NCBI GenBank assembly: GCA_033239005.1
Contig: BSQZ01000028.1
Span: forward strand, 1,245,001-1,309,000
Direction: 5' to 3'
Origin: Lamellibrachia satsuma
Taxonomy: Eukaryota > Annelida > Polychaeta > Sabellida > Siboglinidae
DNA: 64,000 bases
The notes under the pieces are model-generated. The model saw only the letters and a list, made by a program, of their open reading frames with translations. It had not been told where the DNA came from and ran no database searches. Numbering within the stretch: position 1 is the stretch's first letter; each line of letters opens with the position of its first letter. The translations under genes and the position numbers were made by a program. Shown one piece after another: positions 1 to 10,303 of the stretch.

Positions 1-1621
1 CTCAGCATTTCTTTTTCAATATGAGCGTAATGGCGTTCAGCAGAAGACAGAGACCTGCTAGCGTATGCTACTGGCTTGCCATCTTGTAGCAGAACCGATC
101 CCAGTCCGTACTCAATCACATCGTTCTCCAGCACTAGCTCCTTGTCCGAGTTGTAGAAAGAGCAAGAACAGGAGCCTCTGGTAACAAACATCACCTTGAC
201 TGCATCGAAGGACGTTTGTTGAGTCTTGGGCCACACGTAGGGCACGTCATTCTTGAGCAGGTTGTGTAGCGGTTGCATGGTGTCCGTCAGGTGAGGCAGG
301 AACCGCGCCAGGTAGTTCTCCATGCCCATGAATCGGCGCAATTCGCTGATGTTGGTCGGTGGCTGCATCTCGCTGATTGCAGATACCTTAGCTGGGTCCA
401 CGCGTAGCCCGTCCTTCGTGATTCGGTGACCCATGAATGTGACCTCTTGCAGTCCGATGTCTAGCTTGTCCTTGTTGAGTTTGATGCCTGTCTCCAGACA
501 CCGCTCGAAGAACTTTCGCAGGTTCTCATCGTGTTCTTTGGATGTCTTGCCATAGATCACTATGTCGTCCGCTATGCAGATGATGCCTGATAGGCCACGC
601 AAGGCCTCTAGAAGGTGTTTTTGGAACACTTCACTTGACACCGTTATGCCAAAAGGCAGGCGACACCACCGGTACCTTCCAAAACACGTCTGGAACGTCG
701 TCAACAGGCTGGATTCGTCATCTAACTTGACATGCCAGTAACCGGACGAGAGGTCTGCCTTTGAGAAAACAGTTGCTCCTTGAAGCTCATGGAGCACATC
801 TTCGAGAATTGGCAGTGTGTAATGCTCACGCTGCAACGCCTTGTTGAGTTCGTGAGGGTCTATGCACACCCGTAATGCGCCTGATCTCTTCTTTACAACT
901 GCCACCTGACTGACCCATGGTGTCGGTTCGTCCACAGGAGCAATGACACCCATGGCTGTCAGTCGCTCGAGTTCGTCCTTAAGTTGCGGTCGAATGGCTA
1001 TGGGCCATTGTATGGGACAACATCTCTGGCGTATCTGGCTGGCTAGCCATGATCTTGGGGCATACATCTGGGTCGACTATGAGGTGTTGCACACCTGGAA
1101 ACTCTCCCAGTTTGTCATCAAACAGTGAATTGAAACAACTATCATCTTGGATTGCTGCCACGCGATGGAAATTGTTGTCCTGCATTTGCTCGCTGGTCTG
1201 TAAACCTAGAATCGGCTGACAGTCATCATTGTCCTTGAAGACGATGAACTCAACATCATGTGATGTCTCTGTTTTAGGATTGCTCAGCAGCATTCGACAC
1301 TTCCCCAGCGGTTTTATCATCGTCTTGTTCTACATTGTGAGAACGCCATTGTATGGGACAACATCTTTGGCGTATCTGGCTGGCAGCATATTGACTGTGG
1401 CACCTGTGTCGATTTGGAATACGAGCTGCTTCCCGTTTACGAGCATTCGACACTTCGCATATGCGCCCCGTTTTCGTGGTGTTGGTGAGTACACCCAGGC
1501 GTTACCATTGTCGTCGTCTTCATCACGCCCATTGTTGTCACGTATGTTGTACACACGTCGTTGGTGCTGGTTTCTAGACTGCTGGTTTGTGCCGCACCCT
1601 TTCATGGACTTCCGTTCAAAA
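1..1621 (-). mobile_element. Ty3/gypsy LTR retrotransposon fragment (end of gag, protease, reverse transcriptase, start of RNase H)
   Basis: Read on the minus strand, this is a degraded gag-pol fragment that runs off the left edge. Order: the tail of a gag-like region (about 1605-1480), an aspartic protease core with FQIDTGATVNMLP (about 1440-1370), a linker with IKPLGKCRM (1320-1010), then reverse transcriptase (about 960-130) with WVSQVAVVKK and the catalytic CIADDIVIYG near 545-590. The RNase H start GLGSVLLQDGKPVAYASRS lies near 45-110. It is not functional: an in-frame TAG follows the protease at 1330-1332, and RT lies in a different frame from protease. About 40 bp near 1004-1043 repeats the protease sequence at 1345-1384. 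Homology with the neighbouring element at 2662-4420 stops at about 1621, just short of the zinc knuckles, so gag is truncated. The Ty3/gypsy assignment is firm; the clade is not known. Confidence 0.88.
1330..1605 (-). pseudogene. Retroelement gag tail and aspartic protease ORF
   Basis: This 91-codon open stretch has a basic, Arg/Gln-rich start, an acidic DEDDD patch and then the protease signature with an intact DTGA catalytic loop. The ORF closes at TAG after VLTM. The next residues, NKT then IKPLGKCRM, continue in the same frame, so this TAG is a nonsense change inside the polyprotein and not its natural end. The equivalent protease segment in the element at 2662-4420 has lost three codons of the catalytic loop. 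Confidence 0.8.
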
Positions 1622-2401
1622 TCTTTCTGCTCAGATGTATGGCATTTGTTCAGACAAATTTTATCAATTTAATAAATTTAACATGTTTGAGCAATAGCTG
1701 ATGACTTAGTTTTAAAGATTAAAGCACTTTAAAATTTGAGTACCAATGTTACACATTGGCCCCCTAATAAATGGGACAACCCATATGTTTCAGTTTTACT
1801 TGTATTCCTGTGTGCTACATGACATGTCATATTCTTAGATTACTTTTATTAGTGCGTGCGTGCACGCGTGCGTGCGTGCGTGTGTGTACTACAACTGGTA
1901 AAATTTTATAAGTTGAAGTTACTGTAAATTAAATAAATGGTGATTATTAGATGTATTAATATTATGTGAAGTCTGGGTGTGATGCTATTTTAACAATCTA
2001 TTTTTTATATATGAAACATCTACATGCCGAATAAAAACACGCTACTTTTCCTGAAGAATGCGTTATATGCTGCAATCTAAGCGCATGTGTCTTATTTTGT
2101 GCTTAACTTTATACTGATTATAGGAGGTAGCAACCGCTGATCTGTAGAGAAATAAGTGGTATCAATTGATACAGACTAGTAACTAATTTTGCAACAAAGT
2201 AATAATAATAATTTTATTGAGGTCATTTGTGTTAGATTTTACAATACACTTTAAATTATGCGTTAACACTGGTGCCAACGTAATTACTGTATTTAAAAAG
2301 GCAATTCGTATTAAAATAGTGCCGTAAATCTGGACAAAGTCTATTCAGAGATACTTAAAATTTATGATAATATGAATAAAACTAATTATCTAAGAATATG
2401 A
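1622..2401. other. AT-rich interval without a recognisable gene
   Basis: No supported coding region. It contains a short TGCG-type microsatellite at about 1852-1890 and otherwise low-complexity AT-rich sequence. No LTR end is visible next to the gypsy fragment that stops at 1621. Confidence 0.6.
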
Positions 2402-2402
2402 C

Positions 2403-2407
<5 letters not shown>

Positions 2408-2496
<89 letters not shown>

Positions 2497-2510
2497 TATA
2501 TATATATATA
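2408..2510. repeat. (TA)n microsatellite with a short CA interruption
   Basis: About 75 bp of near-perfect TA repeat, an (AC) block at about 2484-2496, then a second short TA run. The Tyr-Ile ORF read through it is an artefact of the repeat. The next 150 bp up to the LTR at 2662 shows nothing recognisable. Confidence 0.95.
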
Positions 2511-2661
2511 GCACACAGAAAACAACAAATAATATTGAAACATATACATAATTACACGCAATGAGGCATGCACGCAGAATTAAAACACAGAAATACATAA
2601 TTGTAATAGCAGCGCCGCCGCACGGAGTTTCGGTGACGGGGTTTCGGCGAAACGACGCCTT

Positions 2662-2859
2662 TGTTTCGTTATCCGTGATCACGACTATTAAGAATAACGG
2701 CTCGAATACATGACTAGGCTCTAACAGTTTTAATATACGACAAGGTGTCTCCCGCAGACATACATGTGTTCTGACGCGTCATCTCGACATGGAAACTATA
2801 TTTATAGTTTCCCCGCCAATCGCTAGATGGCAGCATGTCTTGGACATAATCACGTAACA
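2662..2859 (-). repeat. 3' LTR
   Basis: 198 bp, bounded by a purine-rich tract on the internal side and by GCCTT on the outside, as expected for a retrotransposon integration. Confidence 0.92.
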
Positions 2860-3085
2860 TCTCCCTCCTTATAGAGCTGTGTAACAGCACTCAAAACGCA
2901 CAAACTAACAAGATTATTAGACTAACACTATCCAGTGAAAGTGTACAGTAAATTAAACGATTATTAGAGTTAACGTGATTAGGCTGCTACTATTACATTT
3001 AAGTCCAATTTTAGTTTGTCTATAGACTTGATCAACTACAAGTTCAATCTGTCCACGGGCCTGACTACTCTCCCGGATCGTGTAG

Positions 3086-4192
3086 TCATGGGACCACGTG
3101 CTCGCGTGTCTTCTGGCACAAAAACCTCACTTGGTCGTGAGGCAGCATATTGACTGTGTCGATTTGGAATACGAGCTGCTTCCCGTTTATGAGCATCCGA
3201 CACTTCGCATATGCGCCCCGTTTTCGTGGTGTTGGTGAGTAGACCCAGGGATTACGATTGTCGTCGTCTTCATCACGCCCATTGTTGTACACACGTCGTT
3301 GGTGCTGGTTTCTAGACTGCTGGTTTGTGCCGCGCCCTTTCATGCACTTCCGTTCAAAATGACCCTTGGCCCCACAATTATTGCAGGTCTTTCCATATGG
3401 AGGGCACATTTCTTTCTTGGGCGCGTGACGCCTACCGCAGTATCGGCACTCACGCTTGAGCAGACGACCATTATTGACGACATAGCCAGGTTCACAAACA
3501 TCATCCAGCACTGTCCTGTGTGATATGGCCGACTCTGCTACTCTGCAGACATCTACACACACGTCCAGGGAAAGCCTGCGGATCTTGAGCAACTCTTGTC
3601 GCGTCTCCGACTGTCTTATGCCTAAGATGATTCTATCTCTTATCATCGAGCATGCGCATGTATGACAGAAATTGCAAATCTTTGCCAACACGCGTAGAGC
3701 GGCATGGAAATCGTCAAAACTTTCTCCATCCTCTTGCTTCCGGTTGTTGAACTTATACCGTTCAAAAGTTTCGTTTGCCTCCCCTACAGCGAATTCGTCA
3801 AAAGCTGTTAAAATTTCCGTCGTGTTGCGAACTGAAATCCGTCATAAAGACGCATGGCTTCGTCTCCTAGTTAATTTTCCAACATCGCGACTTGATTGCT
3901 TTGTGGCTTGGCAGCCATATCCGATAGTACGCAAAAATTTGACCAGCGCCGACGGAACGTTTTCCACGATTCTGCCTTGTTAGGCCCGAACACGAGTGGC
4001 TGAGGGGGGCCTGGCTGGTGCACCACCATTTCGCGCTTCGACGGCAGGTTGTGCGTCGTCGGCAGCCATCGCCATTTCGTTGGATGCCGTGGCGTTGCCA
4101 TACGATCGAATAGATTTCGGCGACAACGCCAGTTTGTGAGCGATAATTAGTGGGTAACCAATTAATGTGACAAATAAATGTCTCTCACGCAC
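3086..4192 (-). pseudogene. Gag-like ORF with CCHC zinc knuckle, broken into several frames
   Basis: The N-terminal part (4101-3871) has the retroelement gag pattern PLVFGPNKAESWKTF followed by RRWSNFCVLSDMA. The later part (3691-3086) carries a Cys-rich segment beginning CRYCGRRHAPKK and a canonical CCHC knuckle, CNNCGAKGHFERKC, at about 3390-3345. Next come the same NQQSRNQ/PTPRKRGAYAKCRM stretch as in the element at 1-1621 and a protease start whose catalytic loop reads IDT-VNM, three codons (GAT) shorter than the intact copy. Frame changes separate the blocks, so no full-length Gag is encoded here. Confidence 0.85.
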
Positions 4193-4222
4193 CTAATTGT
4201 CACACATCCACCGCTGCCACCA

Positions 4223-4420
4223 TATTTCGTTATCCGTGATCACGACTATTAAGAATAACGGCTCGAATACATGACTAGGCTCTAACAGTTTTAATCTACG
4301 ACAAGGTGTCTCCCGCAGAACTACATGTGTTCTGACGCGTCATCTCGACATGGAAACTATATTTATAGTTTCGCCGCCATTCGCTAGATGGCAGCATGTC
4401 TTGGACATAATCACGTAACA
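4223..4420 (-). repeat. 5' LTR
   Basis: 198 bp. It matches 2662-2859 apart from a few substitutions. The gag-proximal end reads TA where the other LTR has CA. The flank outside is GCCTT. Confidence 0.92.
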
Positions 4421-4425
4421 GCCTT

Positions 4426-4879
4426 GTCATATGCATCGATTTTACGGTAGTCTTGGCGCTATGCGTGGGCGCAGTAGGGGATGTTTTGGTTTAATTCTTT
4501 CGTAAATTTAGATTTTATTTGATTTTGAGAAAGTAAATGTACTTTTTTGACCACGTGACATGTGTATATGTATAGAAGATTTATGAGAAGTTTAGGTAAA
4601 GGTGCATAAGTATGGCTTATTAACGCTATTAAACGACATTTTTTATTTTTTCGATGCTAATGTGTTCCTTGCATTACTCCCCATCGAACGGACGGGTAAT
4701 CGTTTACTTAACTGGCCTAAATTATTATGGCTTTATGCCGACGGTTTTTCCAGCATTTTTGTACTAGAATGCGTTCCTTACATCATTCCGCATATGTACC
4801 AGTAACAAAAGTTCATATATTCTTTAAAAACTATAGTGTTTCTGCCATTTTTAATCAATTTTACACATCAAAACAGCGG
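4426..4879. other. Interval without a recognisable gene
   Basis: AT-rich. Short ORFs at 4602-4805 and 4727-4996 have no recognisable domain and the second runs into a dispersed repeat, so neither is called. Confidence 0.5.
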
Positions 4880-5480
4880 AACCGATGGCATGATGAACAT
4901 GCCGCGTGTGCGATTTGCGCATTAGTCACGCCTCGGTGCCATCATAACCGCGAAGACGGTGTTTGTATGTATTGGGCATGCAATTACGCATCGTAAAAAA
5001 ATTTAGAGAACAAATTTAGAAAATAGGTTCCTAAAATGTTTCAAACGAAGAAATTCTAGAAAGAAAATAAAAACATTCTCCACAGTTTTCATATTAAACG
5101 CAACATTTATAGAGCACATACAGTCAATCTAACGTAATATTTCATATTTTATTTAATGAAATATTTCATGTTGCAAATATTATTTGTATGAAAATTATGT
5201 GGTCGATATTAGATGTTACGCGCATGTGCAACTACAAGGGGACATCTCATTGCATGTCATTGTTAATATAATTAAATTTAAAAGAATGCATGGGTGAACA
5301 AAGATTATCGTTTTTGTAATTAAAAATTATACTGACGATATTGCATGTTATGCGCATGCGCAACTTTAAAGGGACAACTCATCGCATGTCATTGTTAATA
5401 TAGTTAAATTAAAAAGAATGCAGAGGTTAAAATATCTGTCGTTTGGTGAACAAAGCTTTTTTTTTAAATTATACTGATAT
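4880..5480 (+). repeat. Dispersed repeat, copy 1, with a tandemly repeated segment
   Basis: Contains ACCGATGGCATGATG, a CCGCGAAGACGGTGTTTGTATG block (read in two parts), then ATTACGCATCGTAAA. A segment beginning GCGCATGTGCAACTACAAGG at about 5218 is repeated in similar form at about 5350. The same blocks occur in the same order in reverse complement at 7680-7935, and a short related piece lies near 43250. No coding capacity. It is probably an old DNA transposon or SINE-like family; the class is unresolved. Confidence 0.6.
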
Positions 5481-6430
5481 TGCATGTCTGGTTTTCTTCT
5501 GATGGGGAGGGTGGAGGGGAGGGAGGGAGTTGAAACAATCGTCAGTAAATTCATTCTGCGCCATCGTCGTTCGGCATTCTATAAAAGAAGGATCCCATCA
5601 AGGTTAAAAGAAAGTTGTCCATTTCAGTCGCACGCCTTGTTGCGTATTCGTAGAGAGCGTCGTGTACGCTCTTCAATGTCATGAGTCGTACTAACGAAGA
5701 ATAGCGGAATGAACATCGAAGCACCGTTTTAGCAGCAATATCCTGCGGAGAAATTGTGATGTAGAACCGCTTTGCCAGTGATTAATGGGAAGAAGAAGAT
5801 ATAGCTCAGAAACAATTTTAATTGTTCATATTAAATAACATTAATTACTTTCTCGTAATACATGTGAAATAAAAGCATCCTTTCATTGTGCATACACACA
5901 TTCAACAAAATATATGACATTAATTAACATATTAGTAATTAATTAATTGACGTGCTACACTATTGTAACTGCTATTGTGATTTTGACCTGTAATAAATAA
6001 AACACATCAGTTTGCAGTTATTTAGCTTTCTTAAAGGGATGGAGTCGTCATAGAGTATTCAGTATCCTTGCCACAATAATTACGTAAAAACATAAATGTA
6101 TTATTATCATTATGGGACTACATAACTTTTCATTGTCATTACAAGCCATCATTATCAGTTTCATTATCATTACCATCAATGGCCAGTTATATGTAAAGAA
6201 CTCCGTGAACCAACTATGGTAAAAGTTTCTTATATTTATTTGAATGAAAAGGTCGCAAAGTAACAATGGTGTTTGAAAGTTGTCTGCTGGTGTAAGTGAT
6301 ACTGTGCTGCTGCATGGCGGGTTTATTGATACAGATGTTAATGACAGTAAGCTTACCGCTTGCTGGTCAGTGGCCACCTGGTCCACTGCTGGAAGTCTGG
6401 AACCCATATCAGTGAAGTGATCACCAACGA
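5481..6430. other. Interval without a recognisable gene
   Basis: A G-rich patch at about 5498-5530 is followed by AT-rich sequence. The ORF at 6048-6407 on the minus strand shows no family similarity and is in biased sequence. Nothing else supported. Confidence 0.5.
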
Positions 6431-6489
6431 ACGAATGGCTTCGATTAAAAGCCTGTCCCCATCAGGAGGCTAGTGTGAAAAGGACAGTG

Positions 6490-6580
6490 AGGTGGGGACT
6501 CTGGATAAGCCCATTGTGTCCTTGTCAGCTTGTCATATGGGTCTTTGCCTTGGATGGCAATCTTGTTAAATATTGTTACA
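6490..6580 (+). mobile_element. LINE 3' tail fragment
   Basis: The string GGACTCTGGATAAGCCCATT, then TGTCCTTGTCAGCTTGTC and GGATGGCAATCTTGTTAAA, matches the 3' end of the LINE at 24190-24690 and the tails near 34355-34590, 50131-50195 and 58685-58765. Only the 3' untranslated end is present, typical of 5'-truncated LINE insertions. Confidence 0.6.
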
Positions 6581-7679
6581 AATGGAGTACGGACATAACT
6601 CCTCACGGACAAAACCCCTAATGATCATTATTATTTTGACCTTGCAGTAATGCAACATTATTTTTCTGCAACTTGTTTATTTAAAATAATTCAGTCACGT
6701 GCATGTTGACACTTCGTATGTATTGAATATGAGAATACCAATGATGTAGCTAATTGCGTATAAGATGATCTTTACACTTGCTATTATACAAAATCAGTAG
6801 ACCTAACATAACTTCACAACATACATTTCTTTTGTCCGGAGGGGGTAATGTTGATATACAGACACACTTTCCCCGGATATAATGCCCCCACCTAAATGGC
6901 AACTAGGACTAAAAAACCTCCTCACATAACTACACAAAAATACAACATGTGGTATATGTAATAACCTTTATTTGCATTGTAAAACATTAGTTACACATCT
7001 TTATTGTGTGCGTGCGTGCGTGCGTGCGTGCGTGTGTGGGGGGGAGGTGAGAGCTGAGTACGAGTACACCACCTGTACCATAGCTAATCCGGCACAGGCT
7101 TTATACAATTTTTCTGTTATTTTTGTTCCGATTAACGCTTCATATATATACCCATATGTAGGCGCATGCAGAAATAAGGTAACCTGCTGTAGGAAATCCT
7201 TGCCCAAGCCTAAATAATAACAATATTTAGTAAGTATTTACATCTTGTGGCTTTCTTCCGCGCAATGAGGGCCTCGGTCCGAGGCAGTTGCACAAAAGAA
7301 ATTGTGTAGCATTTGCATGAACTGCCATGACGGGCGCATAACCGTCGAATACACATTGAATGCACAGGATTGTGTATCCGCTGGATGTGAGCTGTGAATG
7401 TGTTATCAGTCATTCGATCAAGAAATGTGTATTCAGACAAATCCGGTGATACTACAACTGCACATTTATACGTGAAAAGTAACCAGTTTAGAATTAATAA
7501 AAACTAAATATGTATTTGATGTTCCCAAAAATATGAATATGCACATAATTTAATTATTATTTGTAAATTATTTAAATGACCATGTAAATGTAAAGAGAGT
7601 ATATTAAATTGTAAATTTATATAAATTGACTTAAATTTATATAAATTGACTTAATTAAATTAAAGTATTAATTCCCTCC
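6581..7679. other. Interval without a recognisable gene
   Basis: AT-rich, with a TGCG microsatellite at about 7010-7036 and T/A-rich direct repeats near 7610-7660. Small ORFs (6972-7217, 7210-7440) lack recognisable domains and overlap the microsatellite or each other on opposite strands. Confidence 0.5.
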
Positions 7680-7935
7680 CTCCTTAAAGTTGCGTATGAC
7701 ATGCAATATCATCAATATATTTTTAATTACAAAAACAATAATCTTTGTTCACCAAACGACAGATAATTTAACCCATACATTCTTTTAAATTTAATTATAT
7801 TATCAATGACATGCAATGAGATGTCCCCTTGTAGTTGCGCATGCAATTTTCTCTTAATTTTTTACGTTGCGTAATTGTATGCTCAGTACACACAAACATC
7901 GCCTTCGCGGTTCTGATAGTACCGATGGCAACAAA
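7680..7935 (-). repeat. Dispersed repeat, copy 2, inverted relative to 4880-5480
   Basis: In reverse complement this reads ACCGATGG-like, then the CCGCGAAGGCGATGTTTGTG block, the ATTACGCAACGTAAA block and GCGCAACTACAAGGGGAC, in the same order as copy 1. The 2.2 kb between the copies carries no transposase, so they are probably two insertions and not the ends of one element. Confidence 0.6.
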
Positions 7936-8337
7936 TATGTTTAAATATTACTCATAAATAAGTGTCTTGCTAACCCAAATCACACAATTCAGTAATAAAT
8001 AATTCTTCAGGGGACAGTCTGGGCAAAAACATGACACTGAAGTGTTTACTTTTGATATTACTAACGTTTGGACTGTACCATGAGGAAAATTTAACATTTC
8101 ATTACATAAAGATGAAAGATGTTGTCGTTTTGGAAACTGCAGCCATGGTGAATTTCGAGGACCAAATTTATCGAGATATTTTCGTTAAATTGATATCTAC
8201 AAGAGAACTATTCAAACGTAGACATCGTTCACACCCAATGGAGTACCTCTTTTGTGAAAGTATGGTTGGCTCTGAAACTAACCGTTTTGGGTCATCTGGC
8301 GAAAGCTGGGCGAAGTTCACTGCTAGTATGCATTTGT

Positions 8338-9187
8338 TCACGGGTATTGGTTGCGAATGCACGTTACCAGTGACGAGAGACGTCGTTGGCGGTTCCTGTG
8401 TTGCTGCATCCACAGGAACTCTTCCAGATATGTAATGAACAGAGGTCGCGCCGTGCCGAACTGCCTCCGGAGTTTCCTCTTTGCTCTCATCCGCATGTTT
8501 TCCACATTCTGCATATGGATCTTGGGATGTAGAGGATCAACTAAATTCTGCTCGTGGATCACCACGTCGTGGAGATAGACGCCGCCGTTGAGTTAGTCCA
8601 AGTGATGGTATGCCGGCCACCTATCCGACATGATGTGGGTGTCAGGTAGTAGCCACTGCTGGATGATGGGCTGGAGGGTGACAGCCCTCCGGTCCGGCAC
8701 CACCTGCATCCTTCAGAGGCTGCGCTCGCTCTCTCTCCATTACGCCGAAAACCCATTCACCGACGTTAACCCTGCCGCGGTTATACTTCCGATGGTAGAA
8801 GTAGCTCTCGTCGATTTCGACAACAATCGGGCTTTCATTGTTGTCGAAACCACCAAATGGCAGCGGGTGGTTCCTGACGTCGATGGTGCACACATCACGC
8901 ACAAAATTGTACCAGTCGATGATCGTGTGATTCGAGTTGTTCAAGTTCCACATCACGTCCTGCATGGCGATCTCCGTCGCCCAGCTGAACAACAGCCACA
9001 TAAGTTTCTCAAGTGGAAGGTTACTCTTGAAGAAAGAGTGGAGCCGAATATTTCGCCTCTCCCCACAAAGTCGACACTTCCATCGGAATCCATCGGCGAC
9101 ATCTCGCTGCGTGACGAGAGTGCAGGCGATCCCGCAACGAATACACCGGTGGGTTTTGCGCAGTCGTCGGCGAGCCAGCCACTCCAC
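8338..9187 (-). pseudogene. ISXO2/IS1595-like (Merlin-type) DDE transposase, frameshifted
   Basis: The N-terminal third (9187-8950) has a zinc-binding pattern with paired Cys (HRCIRCG and WKCRLCG) and RLHSFFKSNLPLEKLMWLL, typical of the ISXO2-like start. The catalytic core begins with VVEIDESYFYHRKYNRG (about 8820-8775, first Asp) and EWVFGVMERER. A second block, LLPDTHIMSDRWPAYHHLD (about 8655-8600, second Asp), and a third, VIHEQNLVDPLHPKIHMQ then ENMRMRAKRKLRRQF (about 8565-8470), complete the fold. The last blocks are in another frame from the first: an indel lies near the GAGAGAGAG tract at about 8715-8745, and a TAA follows HHLD. In metazoans such transposases belong to the Merlin superfamily of cut-and-paste transposons. 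Terminal repeats were not found. The element is inactive as written. Confidence 0.82.
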
Positions 9188-9222
9188 CTGCGAACCCTAC
9201 GCACGGACTTCACATTCTGGTG

Positions 9223-9549
9223 AGGTGCAACTACAAGGACGTCCTCGTCATTCTCATCGTAGACTACGGGTCTGGCAACCACCGAAAATATATTCATGTG
9301 TCAAACCTAGCGGCCAACCTTGACGAGAAACAGCACAGGTTCACTGAAGCTCTTATGGGGCTTCATTCTCTGACAGGATGTGACGTCACATCATGTTTCA
9401 TCGGAAAAGGCAAGGTGAAGCCCATCACGCTGCTTGAGGCAAATGCCGTGCATAAACATGTGATGGCATTGCGATCACTCACGTTGGCAACTGAAGAATC
9501 GGTACGTGTATGGCTGGCTTTAGACAGACAACGCTGGCAAACTAGTTGA
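9223..9549 (+). pseudogene. Fragment of a mobile-element-associated protein with a GLHSLTGCD...GKGK motif
   Basis: An open frame reads VDYGSGNHRKYIHVSNLAA, then ALMGLHSLTGCDVTS and CFIGKGKVKPITLL. The pattern 'HAxTGCDxxS.F.GKGK' recurs, as I recall it, in multicopy uncharacterised proteins of cnidarians, molluscs and fish that behave like transposon cargo; I cannot name the element class. The fragment starts within 40 bp of the 5' end of the divergent transposase at 8338-9187 and ends at TAG 9549, far shorter than such proteins usually are. No intron or promoter evidence. Confidence 0.5.
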
Positions 9550-10205
9550 ATCATGTCTGTGAGAAACACATTTGTTTCTAGATTGACTGTGTGTTAAGCG
9601 AGCAAAGAAAACTATCAGGTCACGTCACCAACGACAATAGAAGGAGAGGTTGTCCAGTAGCGTATTTGGGATTTCGGAAAAGGGGGAACGGGACATAGTT
9701 AATTATTTGGCTGCATATTGAAGTTTTGAAGTTGAATAAAGTGTTCAGTGATATGCACATCGTTGCGTTTTTTCGAAGGTACGAGTCATATACAACGCCT
9801 ATATTGCATTTTAAGTGCTTTACACTTCAGATGTTCTTTCAAACACAAATTCTACTAAGCACACGTCTACACTGTACAGGTACTCGTTTATACAACCGAG
9901 TGAACTGGTGCTACGTAGAATGAACCCAATTGCACAAGCTTCGAATAGTCACAAGCAAAGCCGTGCTACTCTAACACTGTGTTATTTGTGCGCTTCAGAT
10001 GAAATGCGGGATTGGCATGATCATCATCAGCTTCATGGTCACCATGGTGGCCGCCAATACGGTGAGTTACGCCGTCTTCGACATGGGAGTCGCCAACGCC
10101 ACTATTGTGCCCTAGCAGTGGTAGCTTCTCTGACAACGACATCTTCGTCGAAGTGACGTCAAACGTCGTCAACAAAACACGCTGCGTCTGTACACTCTAC
10201 CAGAC

Positions 10206-10206
<1 letters not shown>
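9550..10206. other. Interval without a supported gene
   Basis: A possible small plus-strand exon lies at 9999-10061: TTCAG precedes an ATG, 21 codons of hydrophobic residues (MKCGIGMIIISFMVTMVAAN) follow, then a GTGAGT donor-like site. It could encode a signal peptide, but no downstream plus-strand exon was found, so it is not called as a gene. Confidence 0.3.
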
Positions 10207-10259
<53 letters not shown>

Positions 10260-10260
10260 T

Positions 10261-10303
<43 letters not shown>
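10207..10303. repeat. (TCG)n trinucleotide repeat
   Basis: About 32 near-perfect TCG units with one TCT. In frame on the plus strand it reads as poly-Ser, but no surrounding coding evidence exists. Confidence 0.95.

Larger units (their letters stand above)
2662..4420 (-). mobile_element. Complete non-autonomous Ty3/gypsy LTR retrotransposon with pol deleted
   Basis: The boundaries are precise. Two 198-bp direct repeats (2662-2859 and 4223-4420) are nearly identical. The LTR begins TGTTACGTG on the minus strand and the 3' copy ends in CA. The 5-bp target duplication GCCTT flanks the element exactly (2657-2661 and 4421-4425). A purine tract AAGGAGGGAGA (minus strand, 2870-2860) abuts the 3' LTR, and TGGTGGCAGCGG follows the 5' LTR in primer-binding position. 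Inside, the gag region (4192-3086) is present, but the sequence passes from a damaged protease directly to the basic C-terminal tail of pol (TRSGRVVRPVDRL, about 3088-3040). RT, RNase H and integrase are therefore missing. Similar LTRs and a clean target duplication suggest a fairly recent insertion, mobilised by enzymes from an intact relative. Confidence 0.92.

Noticed and set aside
2386..2682. 98-codon ORF with a Tyr-Ile repeat, and similar ORFs at 38483-38843 and 60327-60669
   Set aside because: They are translations of TA microsatellites.
4880..7935. One large DNA transposon bounded by inverted repeats
   Set aside because: The 'arms' are unequal in length, internally duplicated and enclose no transposase. 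Two separate insertions explain the data better.
9999..10061. Possible signal-peptide exon on the plus strand followed by GTGAGT
   Set aside because: Attractive alone, but no acceptor-matched exon with a recognisable product follows on that strand.
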